64,000 nucleotides of DNA, from positions 186,001 to 250,000 of the forward strand of contig NZ_CP029378.1 of the NCBI RefSeq assembly GCF_003268675.1, in the 5' to 3' direction. Of this stretch, positions 53,355 through 61,694 are shown piece by piece; the first letter of the stretch is position 1; each line of letters starts with the position of its first letter. The DNA is from Streptomyces bacillaris. GTDB taxonomy: Bacteria; Actinomycetota; Actinomycetes; Streptomycetales; Streptomycetaceae. The notes under the pieces were generated by a model. That model was not told the origin of the DNA. It saw nothing but the letters and a program-made list of their open reading frames with translations, and ran no database searches. The translations under genes and the position numbers were made by a program.

Positions 53355-54650
53355 TCAGGCCTCGCCCCTGACCAGCGCCAGCAGCCGGTCGAGGACGCGC
53401 GGTCCGCCGGCGCGCACGCCGTCGTGCTCGTACTCGTTCGTCACCCAGGTGCGGAGCCCCCGGATCGCGGCGGCGGTGCGCAGCGAGTGCCGGGTGTCGA
53501 CGTACATGTCGTCGTGGTAGACGGCCGCGGCGACGGGCACCTCGTTGGCGGCGAGCCGCTCGGGGTCGTAGAGGACGGGCCAGTCGGTCCGCCGCGCGAG
53601 GAGTTCGGCGGTCTCGCGCAGCGGGCGCAGCGCCGGGTCGGCCTCGAAGTGCCAGGGGTGGATGGTCTCCCCGGTGAAGAGGAGCGGCCCGTTCCCCGCC
53701 AGGGCCGTGGCCGCGTCGAACTGCGGGAACTCGGCTCGTACGCGGTCGGCGGCCCAGGCCGTGGCGCGGGGTCCCTGTCCGTAGATCGCCTCGTGGAGCA
53801 GGGCGTAGAGCGGGTGCCCGGCGAAGGAGGTGGCGGAGCGCAGTCCCTCCTGGAAGGTGTCGGAGAGTTCGGTGCCGTGCGGGGTGCGGACGAAGGCGTT
53901 CTCCAGCAGGTAGTGGAGCTGGTGGCTGCCGTTTCCGGTGCCGAGCAGGATGCCGAGCGACTGGAAGAGTTCGGGGGTCAGCCGGTGGCCGGCGCTCTCC
54001 GGGCGGTGCTCGGCGAGGTGTCCGGCGATGGCGCGGGCCCGGTCCACGTCCTGCGGGTAGCGGGCGTAGTGGGCGGCGACCTTCCGTTCGATACGGGGGT
54101 ACGCGGCCCGGTAGACGTCGTCCGCGTGCGCGTCCAGCGAGGGCAGCCCGCCGGTGATGAGGACCGCCGCGAGCCCCTCGGGCGCCGAGGAGAGATAGCG
54201 GACCGCGCAGAACCCGCCGAAGGACTGGCCGAGGACGGTCCAGGGGGCGCCGCCGGTGACCTGCTGCCGGATGGCCTCGCAGTCGCGGACGATGGCGTCG
54301 GAGCGGAAGTGGGCCAGGTAGTCGGCCTGTTCGCGGGGGCCGCCGCGGAGCGGGAGGGTCTGCCGGTTGGCGGGGGTGGACAGGCCGGTGCCGCGCTGGT
54401 CGAGCAGGAGCACCCGGAACTCGCGCAGGGCCCGGCCGAGCCAGGCTTCCGTGCCGGTGAACCGGCGGGCGCCGAAGCCGGGGCCGCCCTCCAGATAGAC
54501 CAGCCAGGGCAGCGCCTCACCGGCCCGCCCGGCGGCCACGGCCTCGCGCCCGTACACCTCGATCCGCTCCCCGCCGGGGTCGCTGTGGTCGAGGGGGACG
54601 GTGAAGCGCCGGTCGGTGAGGACGACGCCGGGCTGGCGGTAGCTGGTCAC
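53355..54650 (-). CDS. Alpha/beta hydrolase, proline iminopeptidase-like (S33)
   Basis: 431 residues. Nucleophile elbow GQSFGGFCAV (Ser), upstream oxyanion motif VYLEGGPGFGAR, LLDQRGTGLSTP, and near the C-terminus the EVPVAAAVYHDDMYVD and EYEHDGVRAGGPRV segments supplying Asp and His. Matches the HGGP/DQRGxG peptidase S33 group that removes N-terminal proline. GTG 54650 has AGGAG upstream. Cytoplasmic. Confidence 0.88.
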   Translation of the reverse strand: MTSYRQPGVVLTDRRFTVPLDHSDPGGERIEVYGREAVAAGRAGEALPWLVYLEGGPGFGARRFTGTEAWLGRALREFRVLLLDQRGTGLSTPANRQTLPLRGGPREQADYLAHFRSDAIVRDCEAIRQQVTGGAPWTVLGQSFGGFCAVRYLSSAPEGLAAVLITGGLPSLDAHADDVYRAAYPRIERKVAAHYARYPQDVDRARAIAGHLAEHRPESAGHRLTPELFQSLGILLGTGNGSHQLHYLLENAFVRTPHGTELSDTFQEGLRSATSFAGHPLYALLHEAIYGQGPRATAWAADRVRAEFPQFDAATALAGNGPLLFTGETIHPWHFEADPALRPLRETAELLARRTDWPVLYDPERLAANEVPVAAAVYHDDMYVDTRHSLRTAAAIRGLRTWVTNEYEHDGVRAGGPRVLDRLLALVRGEA

Positions 54651-54814
54651 GGATGCTCCTGGGTCGGGGGCCGGGCCGGTCCTGGTCGAAGACCCACTTC
54701 AGCACATGCCGTGCCGTGTACGGCGAAGGGGCGGGTACGGCGATGTGGCGGGCGGGTGCCCCGGACGGTCCCGGCCCGTGTGCGCCGCGCCCGGGGCGCT
54801 CCTACTGTGCGGAC

Positions 54815-55978
54815 ATGATCCGGTTCGAGCAGGTCGGCAAGGTCTATCCGGACGGTACGACGGCGGTCGACGGGCTCTCCTTCGAGGTGGCGGAGGGCGA
54901 GCTGATGACGCTCGTCGGGCCGTCGGGGTGCGGCAAGACGACCACGATGATGATGGTGAACCGGCTGATCGAGCCGACCTCGGGCCGGATCCTGGTGGAC
55001 GGCGAGGACATCGCCGGGGTCGACCCGGTACGGCTGCGCCGCCGCATCGGCTATGTGATCCAGCAGGTGGGTCTCTTCCCGCACCGCACGGTCCTGGACA
55101 ACACCGCGACCGTCCCCGCGCTGGTCGGCTGGAAGCGGGCGCGGGCCCGGGAGCGGGCGGCGGAGCTGCTGGACCTGGTGGGGCTGGACCCCAAGACGTA
55201 CGGCCCGCGCTATCCGGCGCAGCTCTCGGGCGGCCAGCGCCAGCGGGTGGGCGTGGCGCGGGCGCTGGCCGCCGATCCGCCGGTGCTGCTGATGGACGAG
55301 CCGTTCGGGGCGGTGGACCCGGTGGTGCGGGAGCGGCTGCAGAACGAGTTCCTGGCCCTCCAGGAGCGGGTGCGCAAGACGGTCCTGATGGTCACGCACG
55401 ACATCGAGGAGGCGGTCCGGATGGGCGACCGCATCGCGGTGTACGGGGAGGGGCGCGTCGAGCAGCTGGACACCCCGGCCGCCGTGCTCGGCACCCCGGC
55501 GACCCCGTACGTGGCGCAGTTCGTGGGCTCGGACCGGGGGCTGAAGCGGCTGTCGGTGACCGCGATCGAGGCGGAGGACCTGGAGGAGCCGCCGGTGGCC
55601 CGGCTGGACGAGCCGGCAGCGGTGGCCGCGGACCGGCTGCGGGCGGCGGGGGCCCGGTGGGCGGTGGTGCTGGGCGCGACGGGCGAGCTGCACGGCTGGG
55701 TAGCGGCGGACGCGCTGCGGTCGGCCGAGGGGCGGGGGACGGTGGGCTCGCTGGCCCGCCGGATGGAGGCGTGGGTGCCGGTGGGCGCCCCGCTGAAGCA
55801 GGCGTTCAGCGAGATGCTCCAGCACGACGCGGGGTGGGTGGCGGTGCTGGACGGGGCCCGGTTCCTGGGGGTCCTGACGCCCGCGAAGCTCCATGAGGCG
55901 CTGCGCCGGTCGGTGGACGCGGACGCGCAGGGCGTGGGGCGCGAGGAGGTGGACTTCGACTCGGTGGCGGACGCGTGA
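54815..55978 (+). CDS. Osmoprotectant ABC transporter ATP-binding protein (OpuCA/ProV-like)
   Basis: 387 residues. Walker A (GPSGCGKTTTMMMVNR), QVGLFPHRTV Q-loop, LSGGQRQRVGVARAL signature, LLMDEPFGAVDP Walker B and H-loop HDIEE. A C-terminal region (~255-380) carries two CBS-like modules, which sense ionic strength or nucleotides. It is the ATPase for the betaine/choline transporter whose membrane and binding genes lie 3 kb away on the other strand. ATG 54815. Confidence 0.88.
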   Translation: MIRFEQVGKVYPDGTTAVDGLSFEVAEGELMTLVGPSGCGKTTTMMMVNRLIEPTSGRILVDGEDIAGVDPVRLRRRIGYVIQQVGLFPHRTVLDNTATVPALVGWKRARARERAAELLDLVGLDPKTYGPRYPAQLSGGQRQRVGVARALAADPPVLLMDEPFGAVDPVVRERLQNEFLALQERVRKTVLMVTHDIEEAVRMGDRIAVYGEGRVEQLDTPAAVLGTPATPYVAQFVGSDRGLKRLSVTAIEAEDLEEPPVARLDEPAAVAADRLRAAGARWAVVLGATGELHGWVAADALRSAEGRGTVGSLARRMEAWVPVGAPLKQAFSEMLQHDAGWVAVLDGARFLGVLTPAKLHEALRRSVDADAQGVGREEVDFDSVADA

Positions 55979-56075
55979 GGGGGCGGCCGGTGGGGCCCGT
56001 GGATGAGCAGCGGGCGGCCGGTGCGGAGTCGGCTCCACGGTCCGGCCGCCCCTCTCATCTCCCCTGAGGGGGCGG

Positions 56076-56279
56076 TCAGTTGAGCAGAGCGCGCACGAGC
56101 GCGCCGAACGCACGGCCTATCATCCCGAGCGCCCCGGTCTCCACCACGACCTCCGCCACGTCGGTGCCCGTGTCGGCCGCCTCGGCTCCGTGTTCCTTCA
56201 GCCGGCACCGGCGGCATATGCCTCGCCGCAGCCGCCCCCGTCGCGTGCACCGCGTGCACGCCTTGCGCAATATCCCCAT
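56076..56279 (-). CDS. Small Cys/Arg-rich protein
   Basis: 67 residues. The N-terminal half is basic with CTRCTRRGRLRRGICRRC (two Cys pairs, possible zinc ribbon), the rest is a mixed helix (VAEVVVETGALGMIGRAFGALVRALLN). No family recognised; function unknown. Confidence 0.55.
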   Translation of the reverse strand: MGILRKACTRCTRRGRLRRGICRRCRLKEHGAEAADTGTDVAEVVVETGALGMIGRAFGALVRALLN

Positions 56280-56317
56280 GGGCCCAGGATCTCATCCCGG
56301 CCCACAGGGGCAGGACG

Positions 56318-56614
56318 TCACCTCACGCGCCGGTAGCTGCTGCCGTCCCGGGGGCGGACCAGCAGCCCGCCCTCGACAAGATGGCGCCGCAGCGCCGAGC
56401 AGTCCTCGTGGACGGTGAGCAGGGCCTCGTTGACCTCCCGCTCGGTGTACGGGCGGTCGCGCTCGAACAGCGTCTCGGCGAGGTGCGTCAGCAGCTGCTC
56501 CAGCCGGGCCCGTCTGCGCGGGATCGTGGTCAGGCGGCCGTGCGAGAAGAGGGCGCTGACCTGGTGCGTACGGCGGACGGAGGACTGCGGCGGGAGGGTC
56601 TCGTGGAGGGACAT
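56318..56614 (-). CDS. DUF2087 domain protein
   Basis: 98 residues. The core RARLEQLLTHLAETLFERDRPYTEREVNEALLTVHEDCSALRRHLVEGGLLVRPRDGSSYRRV is the DUF2087 winged-helix pattern seen fused to, or following, ArsR-type regulators. Here it is alone. Start ATG 56614 is preferred; earlier in-frame codons lack a ribosome site. Confidence 0.8.
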   Translation of the reverse strand: MSLHETLPPQSSVRRTHQVSALFSHGRLTTIPRRRARLEQLLTHLAETLFERDRPYTEREVNEALLTVHEDCSALRRHLVEGGLLVRPRDGSSYRRVR

Positions 56615-56946
56615 GCCCCGACCCTCGCAGCCGCCCGGCGACCGGGCAACGCGTTTTCCCGGTCGCCGGGCCCGGTCGGCAGACCCGCGTTGACAGCCCC
56701 GGGCGCTCCTGTTCTCATGGTCCGCGTGCAGCGTGACGCCGGCCAAAGAGATCTGGGCCGGCCGGCAGTCGGGCCGGCACCTTCTTCCAGGGACGACGTG
56801 ATGAGTTCACTCACCGCCCGCGTCTTCTGACGCTTCTCCGACGCCTTCGCGACCGCGCGCCGCCGCTTCCTGCCGCATCCGCGCACCGCGCCCGCGTCCC
56901 GCTCTCTCTTTCCCTCTCCACCTCTCACGGAAGACCCAGAACACCC
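56615..56946. other. Leader region with hairpin and nine-codon ORF
   Basis: 332 bases without a standard gene. A TTGACA (56690-56695) is a possible -35 of the reductase-hemerythrin gene. It is followed by GCCGGCC/GGCCGGC stems (56742-56790) and an ATG at 56801 opening a nine-codon frame (MSSLTARVF, stop at 56828). The remainder is C/T-rich and featureless. Confidence 0.5.
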
Positions 56947-57846
56947 ATGCCCTCTGCCTTCCAGCAGTCCGTCATCGACGAGTTCCGCGCCAACGCGGGC
57001 AAGGTCGGCGGCCCCTTCGCCGGCTCCGACCTCCTCCTGCTGACCACCACGGGCGCCCGCACCGGACGCCCGCACACCACTCCGCTCGGCCATGTCCGGG
57101 ACGGCGAGCGCCTGTTGGTCGTCGGCTCCAACCTCGGCGCCCCGCACCACCCCGACTGGTACCACAACCTCCTCGCCCACCCGTCGGTCCACGTGGAGCT
57201 GGGAGACCAGGAGTTCGAGACCATCGCCGTGCCCGCCGAAGGCTCCCGGCGCGACGAACTGTTCGCCCGGGTGGTGGCCGAGGCCCCCGGCTACGCCGAG
57301 TACCAGGCAGCCACCGACCGTACGCTGCCGGTCGTCGCCCTGGAACTTCCCGACCCTCAAACACCGGCCCCCGCCATCACCTCGCTGGCCGACAAACTCA
57401 CCGAGGTACACACCTGGCTGCGCGGCCAACTGGCACAAGTGCACGCGGAGACGGAAGGGCACTTCGCCGCCCGGGCCGCCGCCCACCGGGGAGCCGGTAC
57501 CCCGCCCCCTCCCGGCCTCGGCCTCCAGATCCGGCAACGGTGTCTGGCGTTCTGCCAGGCCCTGGAGTTCCACCACACCACCGAGGACGGCCATATGTTC
57601 CCGGCGATGGAGGGGTACCACCCCCACCTGCGCCCGGTCTTCGAGCGGCTCCGGGAGGAGCACCGGTCCATCGCCGCCGTGCAGTCGGCACTGGCGGCGC
57701 TGCTGGCGGGTGTCGCCGTCGCGGAGCCGGACGACTTCCGCGCCGAACTGGCTCGGATGACCGAGCAGTTGACCGCCCATCTCGCCTATGAGGAGGCCGA
57801 GATCCTGCCCCTGCTGGCGGACGTTCCCTGGCCGCCGACGCCTTGA
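56947..57846 (+). CDS. F420-type reductase (Ddn/DUF385) fused to hemerythrin
   Basis: 299 residues. Residues ~1-135 form the deazaflavin-dependent nitroreductase fold (LLLLTTTGARTGRPHTTPLGHVRDGERLLVVGSNLGAPHHPDWYHNL). Residues ~150-295 are a hemerythrin HHE four-helix bundle with HTWLRGQL, ALEFHHTTEDGHMFPAM, LREEHRSIA and HLAYEEAEILPLL providing the di-iron His/Glu set. The first half should use F420H2; the second binds O2, NO or senses redox. It lies between the halves of the osmoprotectant transporter. Confidence 0.88.
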   Translation: MPSAFQQSVIDEFRANAGKVGGPFAGSDLLLLTTTGARTGRPHTTPLGHVRDGERLLVVGSNLGAPHHPDWYHNLLAHPSVHVELGDQEFETIAVPAEGSRRDELFARVVAEAPGYAEYQAATDRTLPVVALELPDPQTPAPAITSLADKLTEVHTWLRGQLAQVHAETEGHFAARAAAHRGAGTPPPPGLGLQIRQRCLAFCQALEFHHTTEDGHMFPAMEGYHPHLRPVFERLREEHRSIAAVQSALAALLAGVAVAEPDDFRAELARMTEQLTAHLAYEEAEILPLLADVPWPPTP

Positions 57847-57850
57847 GTGC

Positions 57851-58831
57851 TCACTCCTCCGGGATGAGCTTCTTCGACTCCAGGTAGTTTCGCGCGACGT
57901 CCTCGGGCAGCCTGCGCCAGCTGTCGACCTGTTGGTTCATGGACGCCAGGTCGGCCGTGGTCAGGACGGTGTTGAGCCGGCCGAGGGCGTCGCGCACCCG
58001 GTCGCTCCCGGCGCGGGCCCGGTTGACGACGGGGACGACGTAGTCCGCGTTCTGGAGCTTCTTGTCGTCCGCCAGCAGCACCAGCCCGAACTGGTCGAGC
58101 GTGGCATCGGTCGTGGTGGTCAGCACCAACTGGTCCTGGCCGTTCTGGACGGCCTGCTTGGCCTGGGTGGTGCCGACGCCCTTGGGGTCGACGGCGACGA
58201 TGTCGATGCCGTACGTCTTCCGCAACCCGGGTGCGCAGTAAGGGCGTTGTACGCATTCGTCGCCCGCCGCGAGGCGCACCGGGAGCTTCGCCGCGCCGAG
58301 GTCGCTCAGTGTCTTGAGGCCGTGCTTCTTCGCGTAGGAGGCGGCGACGGCGAAGGCGTTCTGGTCGACGGCCCGGCCGGGGTCGAGCACGGTGAGCCCG
58401 CGCGGGGCGGCGAGCGCCCGGAGCGCCTTCATGGTGGCGGCGAGGTCGGGCGATCCGACGGGGGTGGCGTCGGCGCCGTTGACCTTGGCGTTCAGCCAGT
58501 CGGCGAAGGTCGCCGCGTACTCCGGTACGACATCGATCTGGCCGCTCTCCAGGGCGGGTTCGTAGATCTCCCGGTTGGTCACGGAGATGATGTCGGCCGA
58601 GTATCCGGCGTGCTCCAGGAGCAGGGCGTACAGCTGGGCCAGCAGGTCGCTCTCGGTGAATCCGGCCGAGCCGATGGTCAGTTCCCTGCTGTCGCCGGGC
58701 GGCGCGGTGACCTCGCCCTGGTTCTCCAGGCTGGGGCCCGTGGCACAGGCGGTGGCGGTCAGGAGGACGAGCCCGGCGACCGCCCGCCGGGCGAAGGCGC
58801 GGCCCGGGGGCAAGGCGCGACTCGGGGTCAT
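57851..58831 (-). CDS. Osmoprotectant-binding lipoprotein (OpuCC-like)
   Basis: 326 residues. A lipobox (LLTATACATG) shows a membrane-anchored lipoprotein. The OpuAC/OpuCC domain has TIGSAGFTESDLLAQLYALLLEHAGY at its start and GQIDVVPEYAATFADWLNAKVNG. It should bind glycine betaine, choline or related quaternary amines; the aromatic cage is not certain from sequence. Overlaps the permease gene by four bases. Confidence 0.88.
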   Translation of the reverse strand: MTPSRALPPGRAFARRAVAGLVLLTATACATGPSLENQGEVTAPPGDSRELTIGSAGFTESDLLAQLYALLLEHAGYSADIISVTNREIYEPALESGQIDVVPEYAATFADWLNAKVNGADATPVGSPDLAATMKALRALAAPRGLTVLDPGRAVDQNAFAVAASYAKKHGLKTLSDLGAAKLPVRLAAGDECVQRPYCAPGLRKTYGIDIVAVDPKGVGTTQAKQAVQNGQDQLVLTTTTDATLDQFGLVLLADDKKLQNADYVVPVVNRARAGSDRVRDALGRLNTVLTTADLASMNQQVDSWRRLPEDVARNYLESKKLIPEE

Positions 58832-59499
58832 ACGGCCTCCCTGCCCCGGCGGGGTGCCAGCCGCTGCCCCGCCTCGAAGAGGCTCTCGACGAGCAGGGCG
58901 AAGACCGCGACCAGGATCGCCCCGGCCACCACCTGCGGGGTGGAGGCGAGGTTGAACCCCGCGGTGATGATCCGGCCGAGCCCACCGCCCCCGGCCAGGG
59001 CGGCGAGGGTGGCGGTGGCGACCAGTTGCACGGCGGCGATCCGGACACCGGTGAGGATCAGCGGCAGGGCGAGCGGCAGCTCCACGCTCCACAGCAGCTG
59101 GCGCCCGGTCATGCCCATCCCCCGGGCGGCCCGCACGACATCGCGGTCCACCTCACGCATCCCGACGTACGCGTTGGTGAGCAGCGGCGGTACGGCGAAG
59201 AGGACGAGGGCGATGATCGTCGACCACTGGCCGTACGTGCCGATGGGGGTGAGCAGCAGCAGGACGAGGACGGCGAAGGTGGGGACGGCCCGGCCGATGT
59301 TGGAGAGGTTGACGGCGAGCGCGCCGCCCTTGCCGAGATGGCCGAGGACGAGGGCCACGGGCAGGGCGATCAGGCAGCTGATGAGCAGGCAGACGACGGT
59401 GAGGAAGAGGTGTTCGCCGAGCCGGCTCCAGATCCCGTCGGGGCCCGACCAGTGGGTGGCGGTGGTGAGCCAGGACCAGGTCTCGGAGAGCGTGTTCAT
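58828..59499 (-). CDS. Osmoprotectant ABC permease (OpuCD-like)
   Basis: 223 residues, about five to six helices with EAA loop DRDVVRAARGMGMTGRQLLWSVELPLALPL. The segment NLSNIGRAVPTFAVL is typical of OpuCB/OpuCD permeases. Its stop overlaps the binding-protein start and its start overlaps the other permease. Confidence 0.88.
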   Translation of the reverse strand: MNTLSETWSWLTTATHWSGPDGIWSRLGEHLFLTVVCLLISCLIALPVALVLGHLGKGGALAVNLSNIGRAVPTFAVLVLLLLTPIGTYGQWSTIIALVLFAVPPLLTNAYVGMREVDRDVVRAARGMGMTGRQLLWSVELPLALPLILTGVRIAAVQLVATATLAALAGGGGLGRIITAGFNLASTPQVVAGAILVAVFALLVESLFEAGQRLAPRRGREAV

Positions 59500-60173
59500 G
59501 CCTGCCTCCGTGTCCAGGGGGTCAGCAGCCGCTGCGCTCCCAGGAGGAGCAGGTCGGCGGCGACGGCGATGACGACGCAGAGCACGGAGGCGGTGAGCAC
59601 CTGGGCCTTGAAGTAGGTGTTCATGCCGGAGTAGATGAGGTTGCCGAGCCCTCCGTAGCCGACGATCGCGCCCACGGTGACGAGCGAGACGGCCGAGACG
59701 GTGGCGATCCGCAGTCCGGCCATGGCGGCGGGGAGCGCGAGCGGGAACTCCACGGCGAGGAGCAGCCGCAGCGGTCCGTACCCCATGCCCCGCGCGGCCT
59801 GCCGGGTCTCCTCGGGGACGGCCCGGAGCCCGGCGAGGATGTTGCGGACCAGCAGGGTCAGTGAGTAGAGGACGAGCCCGGCGACGACGAGCGCGGCGGA
59901 GAGTCCGTACAGGGGCAGCAGCAGCGAGAACATGGCCAGCGACGGGATGGTGTAGAGGACCGTCGTCAGCCCCAGCACCGGACCGGCGGCCCAGCGCCAG
60001 CGGCGGGCGGCGAGGGCGAGCGGGACGGCGAGAGCGAGCCCGATGAGCACGGCGAGCACGGTGAGCTGGACGTGCTGGAGGGCAGCGTCCCAGAGGATCT
60101 CCCGGCGGCTGGAGAGGTAGGCGCCGCAGATCCACTCGTTGCGTGCGAGGCAGTCGTCCGGGGGTGCCGTCAC
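59496..60173 (-). CDS. Osmoprotectant ABC permease (OpuCB-like)
   Basis: 225 residues, five to six helices, EAA loop PEETRQAARGMGYGPLRLLLAVEFPLALPAAMAG and the TTVLYTIPSLAMFSLL segment. GTG 60173 (VTAPPDDCLARNEWICGAYLSS) opens the operon. Two palindromes lie 58-125 bp upstream, in the divergent promoter with the SRPBCC gene, so both operons may answer to the TetR regulator encoded nearby. Confidence 0.85.
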   Translation of the reverse strand: MTAPPDDCLARNEWICGAYLSSRREILWDAALQHVQLTVLAVLIGLALAVPLALAARRWRWAAGPVLGLTTVLYTIPSLAMFSLLLPLYGLSAALVVAGLVLYSLTLLVRNILAGLRAVPEETRQAARGMGYGPLRLLLAVEFPLALPAAMAGLRIATVSAVSLVTVGAIVGYGGLGNLIYSGMNTYFKAQVLTASVLCVVIAVAADLLLLGAQRLLTPWTRRQA

Positions 60174-60230
60174 CCGCCCATTCCAGCGTGGCCGGGGGTT
60201 CGCCGCTCCTCCTGTTCGCCCGTCCGGGGG

Positions 60231-60254
60231 GTGGTTGAGCGAGTGCTCAACCAC
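60231..60254. promoter_or_regulatory. TetR-type operator 1 in the divergent promoter
   Basis: Arms GTGGTTGAGC and GCTCAACCAC pair perfectly around GAGT. It is the proximal site to the osmoprotectant permease operon. Confidence 0.7.
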
Positions 60255-60278
60255 CTGGTAGCGTCCCGGTCACCAAGC

Positions 60279-60298
60279 GGTTGAGCACTCGCTCAACC
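60279..60298. promoter_or_regulatory. TetR-type operator 2 in the divergent promoter
   Basis: GGTTGAGC and GCTCAACC around ACTC, that is operator 1 inverted (its centre ACTC is the complement of GAGT), with centres 46 bp apart. It is the proximal site to the SRPBCC gene, 23 bp ahead of its start codon. The local TetR gene is the obvious candidate ligand. Confidence 0.7.
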
Positions 60299-60321
60299 CA
60301 TCGTGGCCATCGGGGGCAGGC

Positions 60322-61017
60322 ATGGGGCTGTACATAGAGGCGCTGATCCGCACCGATCCGGAGCTGCTGTGGGAGCGGACCCAGGAGCCCGCGCTCCACC
60401 AGCGGTGGGACCTGCGGTTCACCGAGATCAGCCCGCTCCCGGGCGGCCCCGGGGAGGGGCAGCGGTTCCGGTACGCGACCCGGGTGCTGCCCTTCGTCAC
60501 CGTGGCGGGGACCGGCACCAACGCGGGTGAGCGGCACCGGGCGGACGGCGAGCGGGTCTCCGCCCTGCGCTTCGCCTCCCCGCAGCGGCTCTCCCTGCTC
60601 GCCGAGGGCAGCGGCTACTGGCGTTACGTACCCACGCCCGACGGCATCCGCTTTCTCACCGGGTACGACTACCGGACCCGGTGGGGCCGCTTCGGGGCGC
60701 TCGCGGACCGCCTGGTGTTCCGGCCCCTGATGGGGTGGGCCACCGCCTGGTCCTTCGACCGGCTGCGGCTCTGGTGCGAGCGCGGCATCACCCCGGCGCG
60801 CTCCCTCGCGTACGCCCTCTCCGAGGCGCTGGCGCGCGTGGCGCTGGTGGTGGCCGCCCTGCCGATCGGTCCGGCCGCCGTCCTCCCGGCCGCGCTCGCC
60901 GCGCTGCTCCTGCCGCCGCTGCCCGTCACCCCGGCCGCCCGCCGCTGTCTGCGCAGACCGCCCGGCCGGACGGCCGCCGCACCCCCTTCCCTCCTCACCC
61001 GACTGGAGCGCCCGTGA
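60322..61017 (+). CDS. SRPBCC protein with C-terminal membrane helix
   Basis: 231 residues. An SRPBCC fold (~1-150) with IEALIRTDPELLWERTQEPALHQRWDLRF and LAEGSGYWRYVPTPDGIRFLTGYDYRT is followed by a helix cluster (~160-205, including LARVALVVAALPIGPAAVLPAALAALLLPPLP) that should anchor it in the membrane. First gene of an operon with DUF4166 and TetR. Ligand unknown. ATG 60322 has a weak upstream site. Confidence 0.8.
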   Translation: MGLYIEALIRTDPELLWERTQEPALHQRWDLRFTEISPLPGGPGEGQRFRYATRVLPFVTVAGTGTNAGERHRADGERVSALRFASPQRLSLLAEGSGYWRYVPTPDGIRFLTGYDYRTRWGRFGALADRLVFRPLMGWATAWSFDRLRLWCERGITPARSLAYALSEALARVALVVAALPIGPAAVLPAALAALLLPPLPVTPAARRCLRRPPGRTAAAPPSLLTRLERP

Positions 61018-61694
61018 CCTCGATCTTCCGCCGCGCGATGGGCGACGACTTCGACCGGCTCCACCCCCAGCTGCGACGGCGCTTCTCGGTCGGCCTGGAG
61101 AGCGGGGAGGCGTGCATCGGGCGCGGCTCCATGGACCGGATCTGGCACGGCCGCGCCTTCGTGAAGCCGTTCCTCGCGCTCGGCGCCACCCGGAACATCC
61201 TGGTGCCCCGGACCGGCCGCGATGTGCCGTTCACCATCGAGAACATCCCGTACGTCGATGCGTACGGCCGCGAGACCGTGACCTTCGTCCGCACGTTCGC
61301 GCTCCCCCGCGGGCCGCGCCGCTTCGACGCCACGATGGTGCACAGCCCCGAGCGGTCCTGCGTCCTCGACTACCTCGGCACCCACCAGCACCTCGCCACC
61401 GACCTGCGGCTCTCCGCCGAGCCCGACGGCTCGCTGCTGATCCGCTCGGGGGAACACCGCTTCCGCGAGGGCCCCTTCGACCTGCGGGTCCCGGAGCTGA
61501 TCGGCGGCGAGGCCGAGGTGCGCGAGTCCTTCGACGACGCGACGGGGCGCTTCCGCATCCGGGTCCGGGTGGTGAACCGGCACTTCGGGCCGCTCTTCGG
61601 CTACGAGGGAACGTTCCGCGCCCGTTACGTGGACGCGCTGCGCCACGGTGTACGCGCCGGGCTCCGCCCCGTACGCGAGGAGGCCCGGGCATGA
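61014..61694 (+). CDS. DUF4166 domain protein
   Basis: 226 residues. SIFRRAMGDDFDRLHPQLRRRFSVGLESGEACIGRGSMDRIW is the DUF4166 opening; the middle has RNILVPRTGRDVPFTIENIPYVDAYGRETVTFVRTF and the tail RHFGPLFGYEGTFRARYVD. Probably beta-rich, cytoplasmic. GTG 61014 overlaps the SRPBCC stop as GTGA. DUF4166 is often found near SRPBCC or saccharopine-dehydrogenase-like genes; role unknown. Confidence 0.82.
   Translation: MTSIFRRAMGDDFDRLHPQLRRRFSVGLESGEACIGRGSMDRIWHGRAFVKPFLALGATRNILVPRTGRDVPFTIENIPYVDAYGRETVTFVRTFALPRGPRRFDATMVHSPERSCVLDYLGTHQHLATDLRLSAEPDGSLLIRSGEHRFREGPFDLRVPELIGGEAEVRESFDDATGRFRIRVRVVNRHFGPLFGYEGTFRARYVDALRHGVRAGLRPVREEARA

Noticed and set aside
56801..56830. Nine-codon ORF (MSSLTARVF) before the reductase-hemerythrin gene
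   Set aside because: No clear ribosome site or attenuator layout; could be chance.
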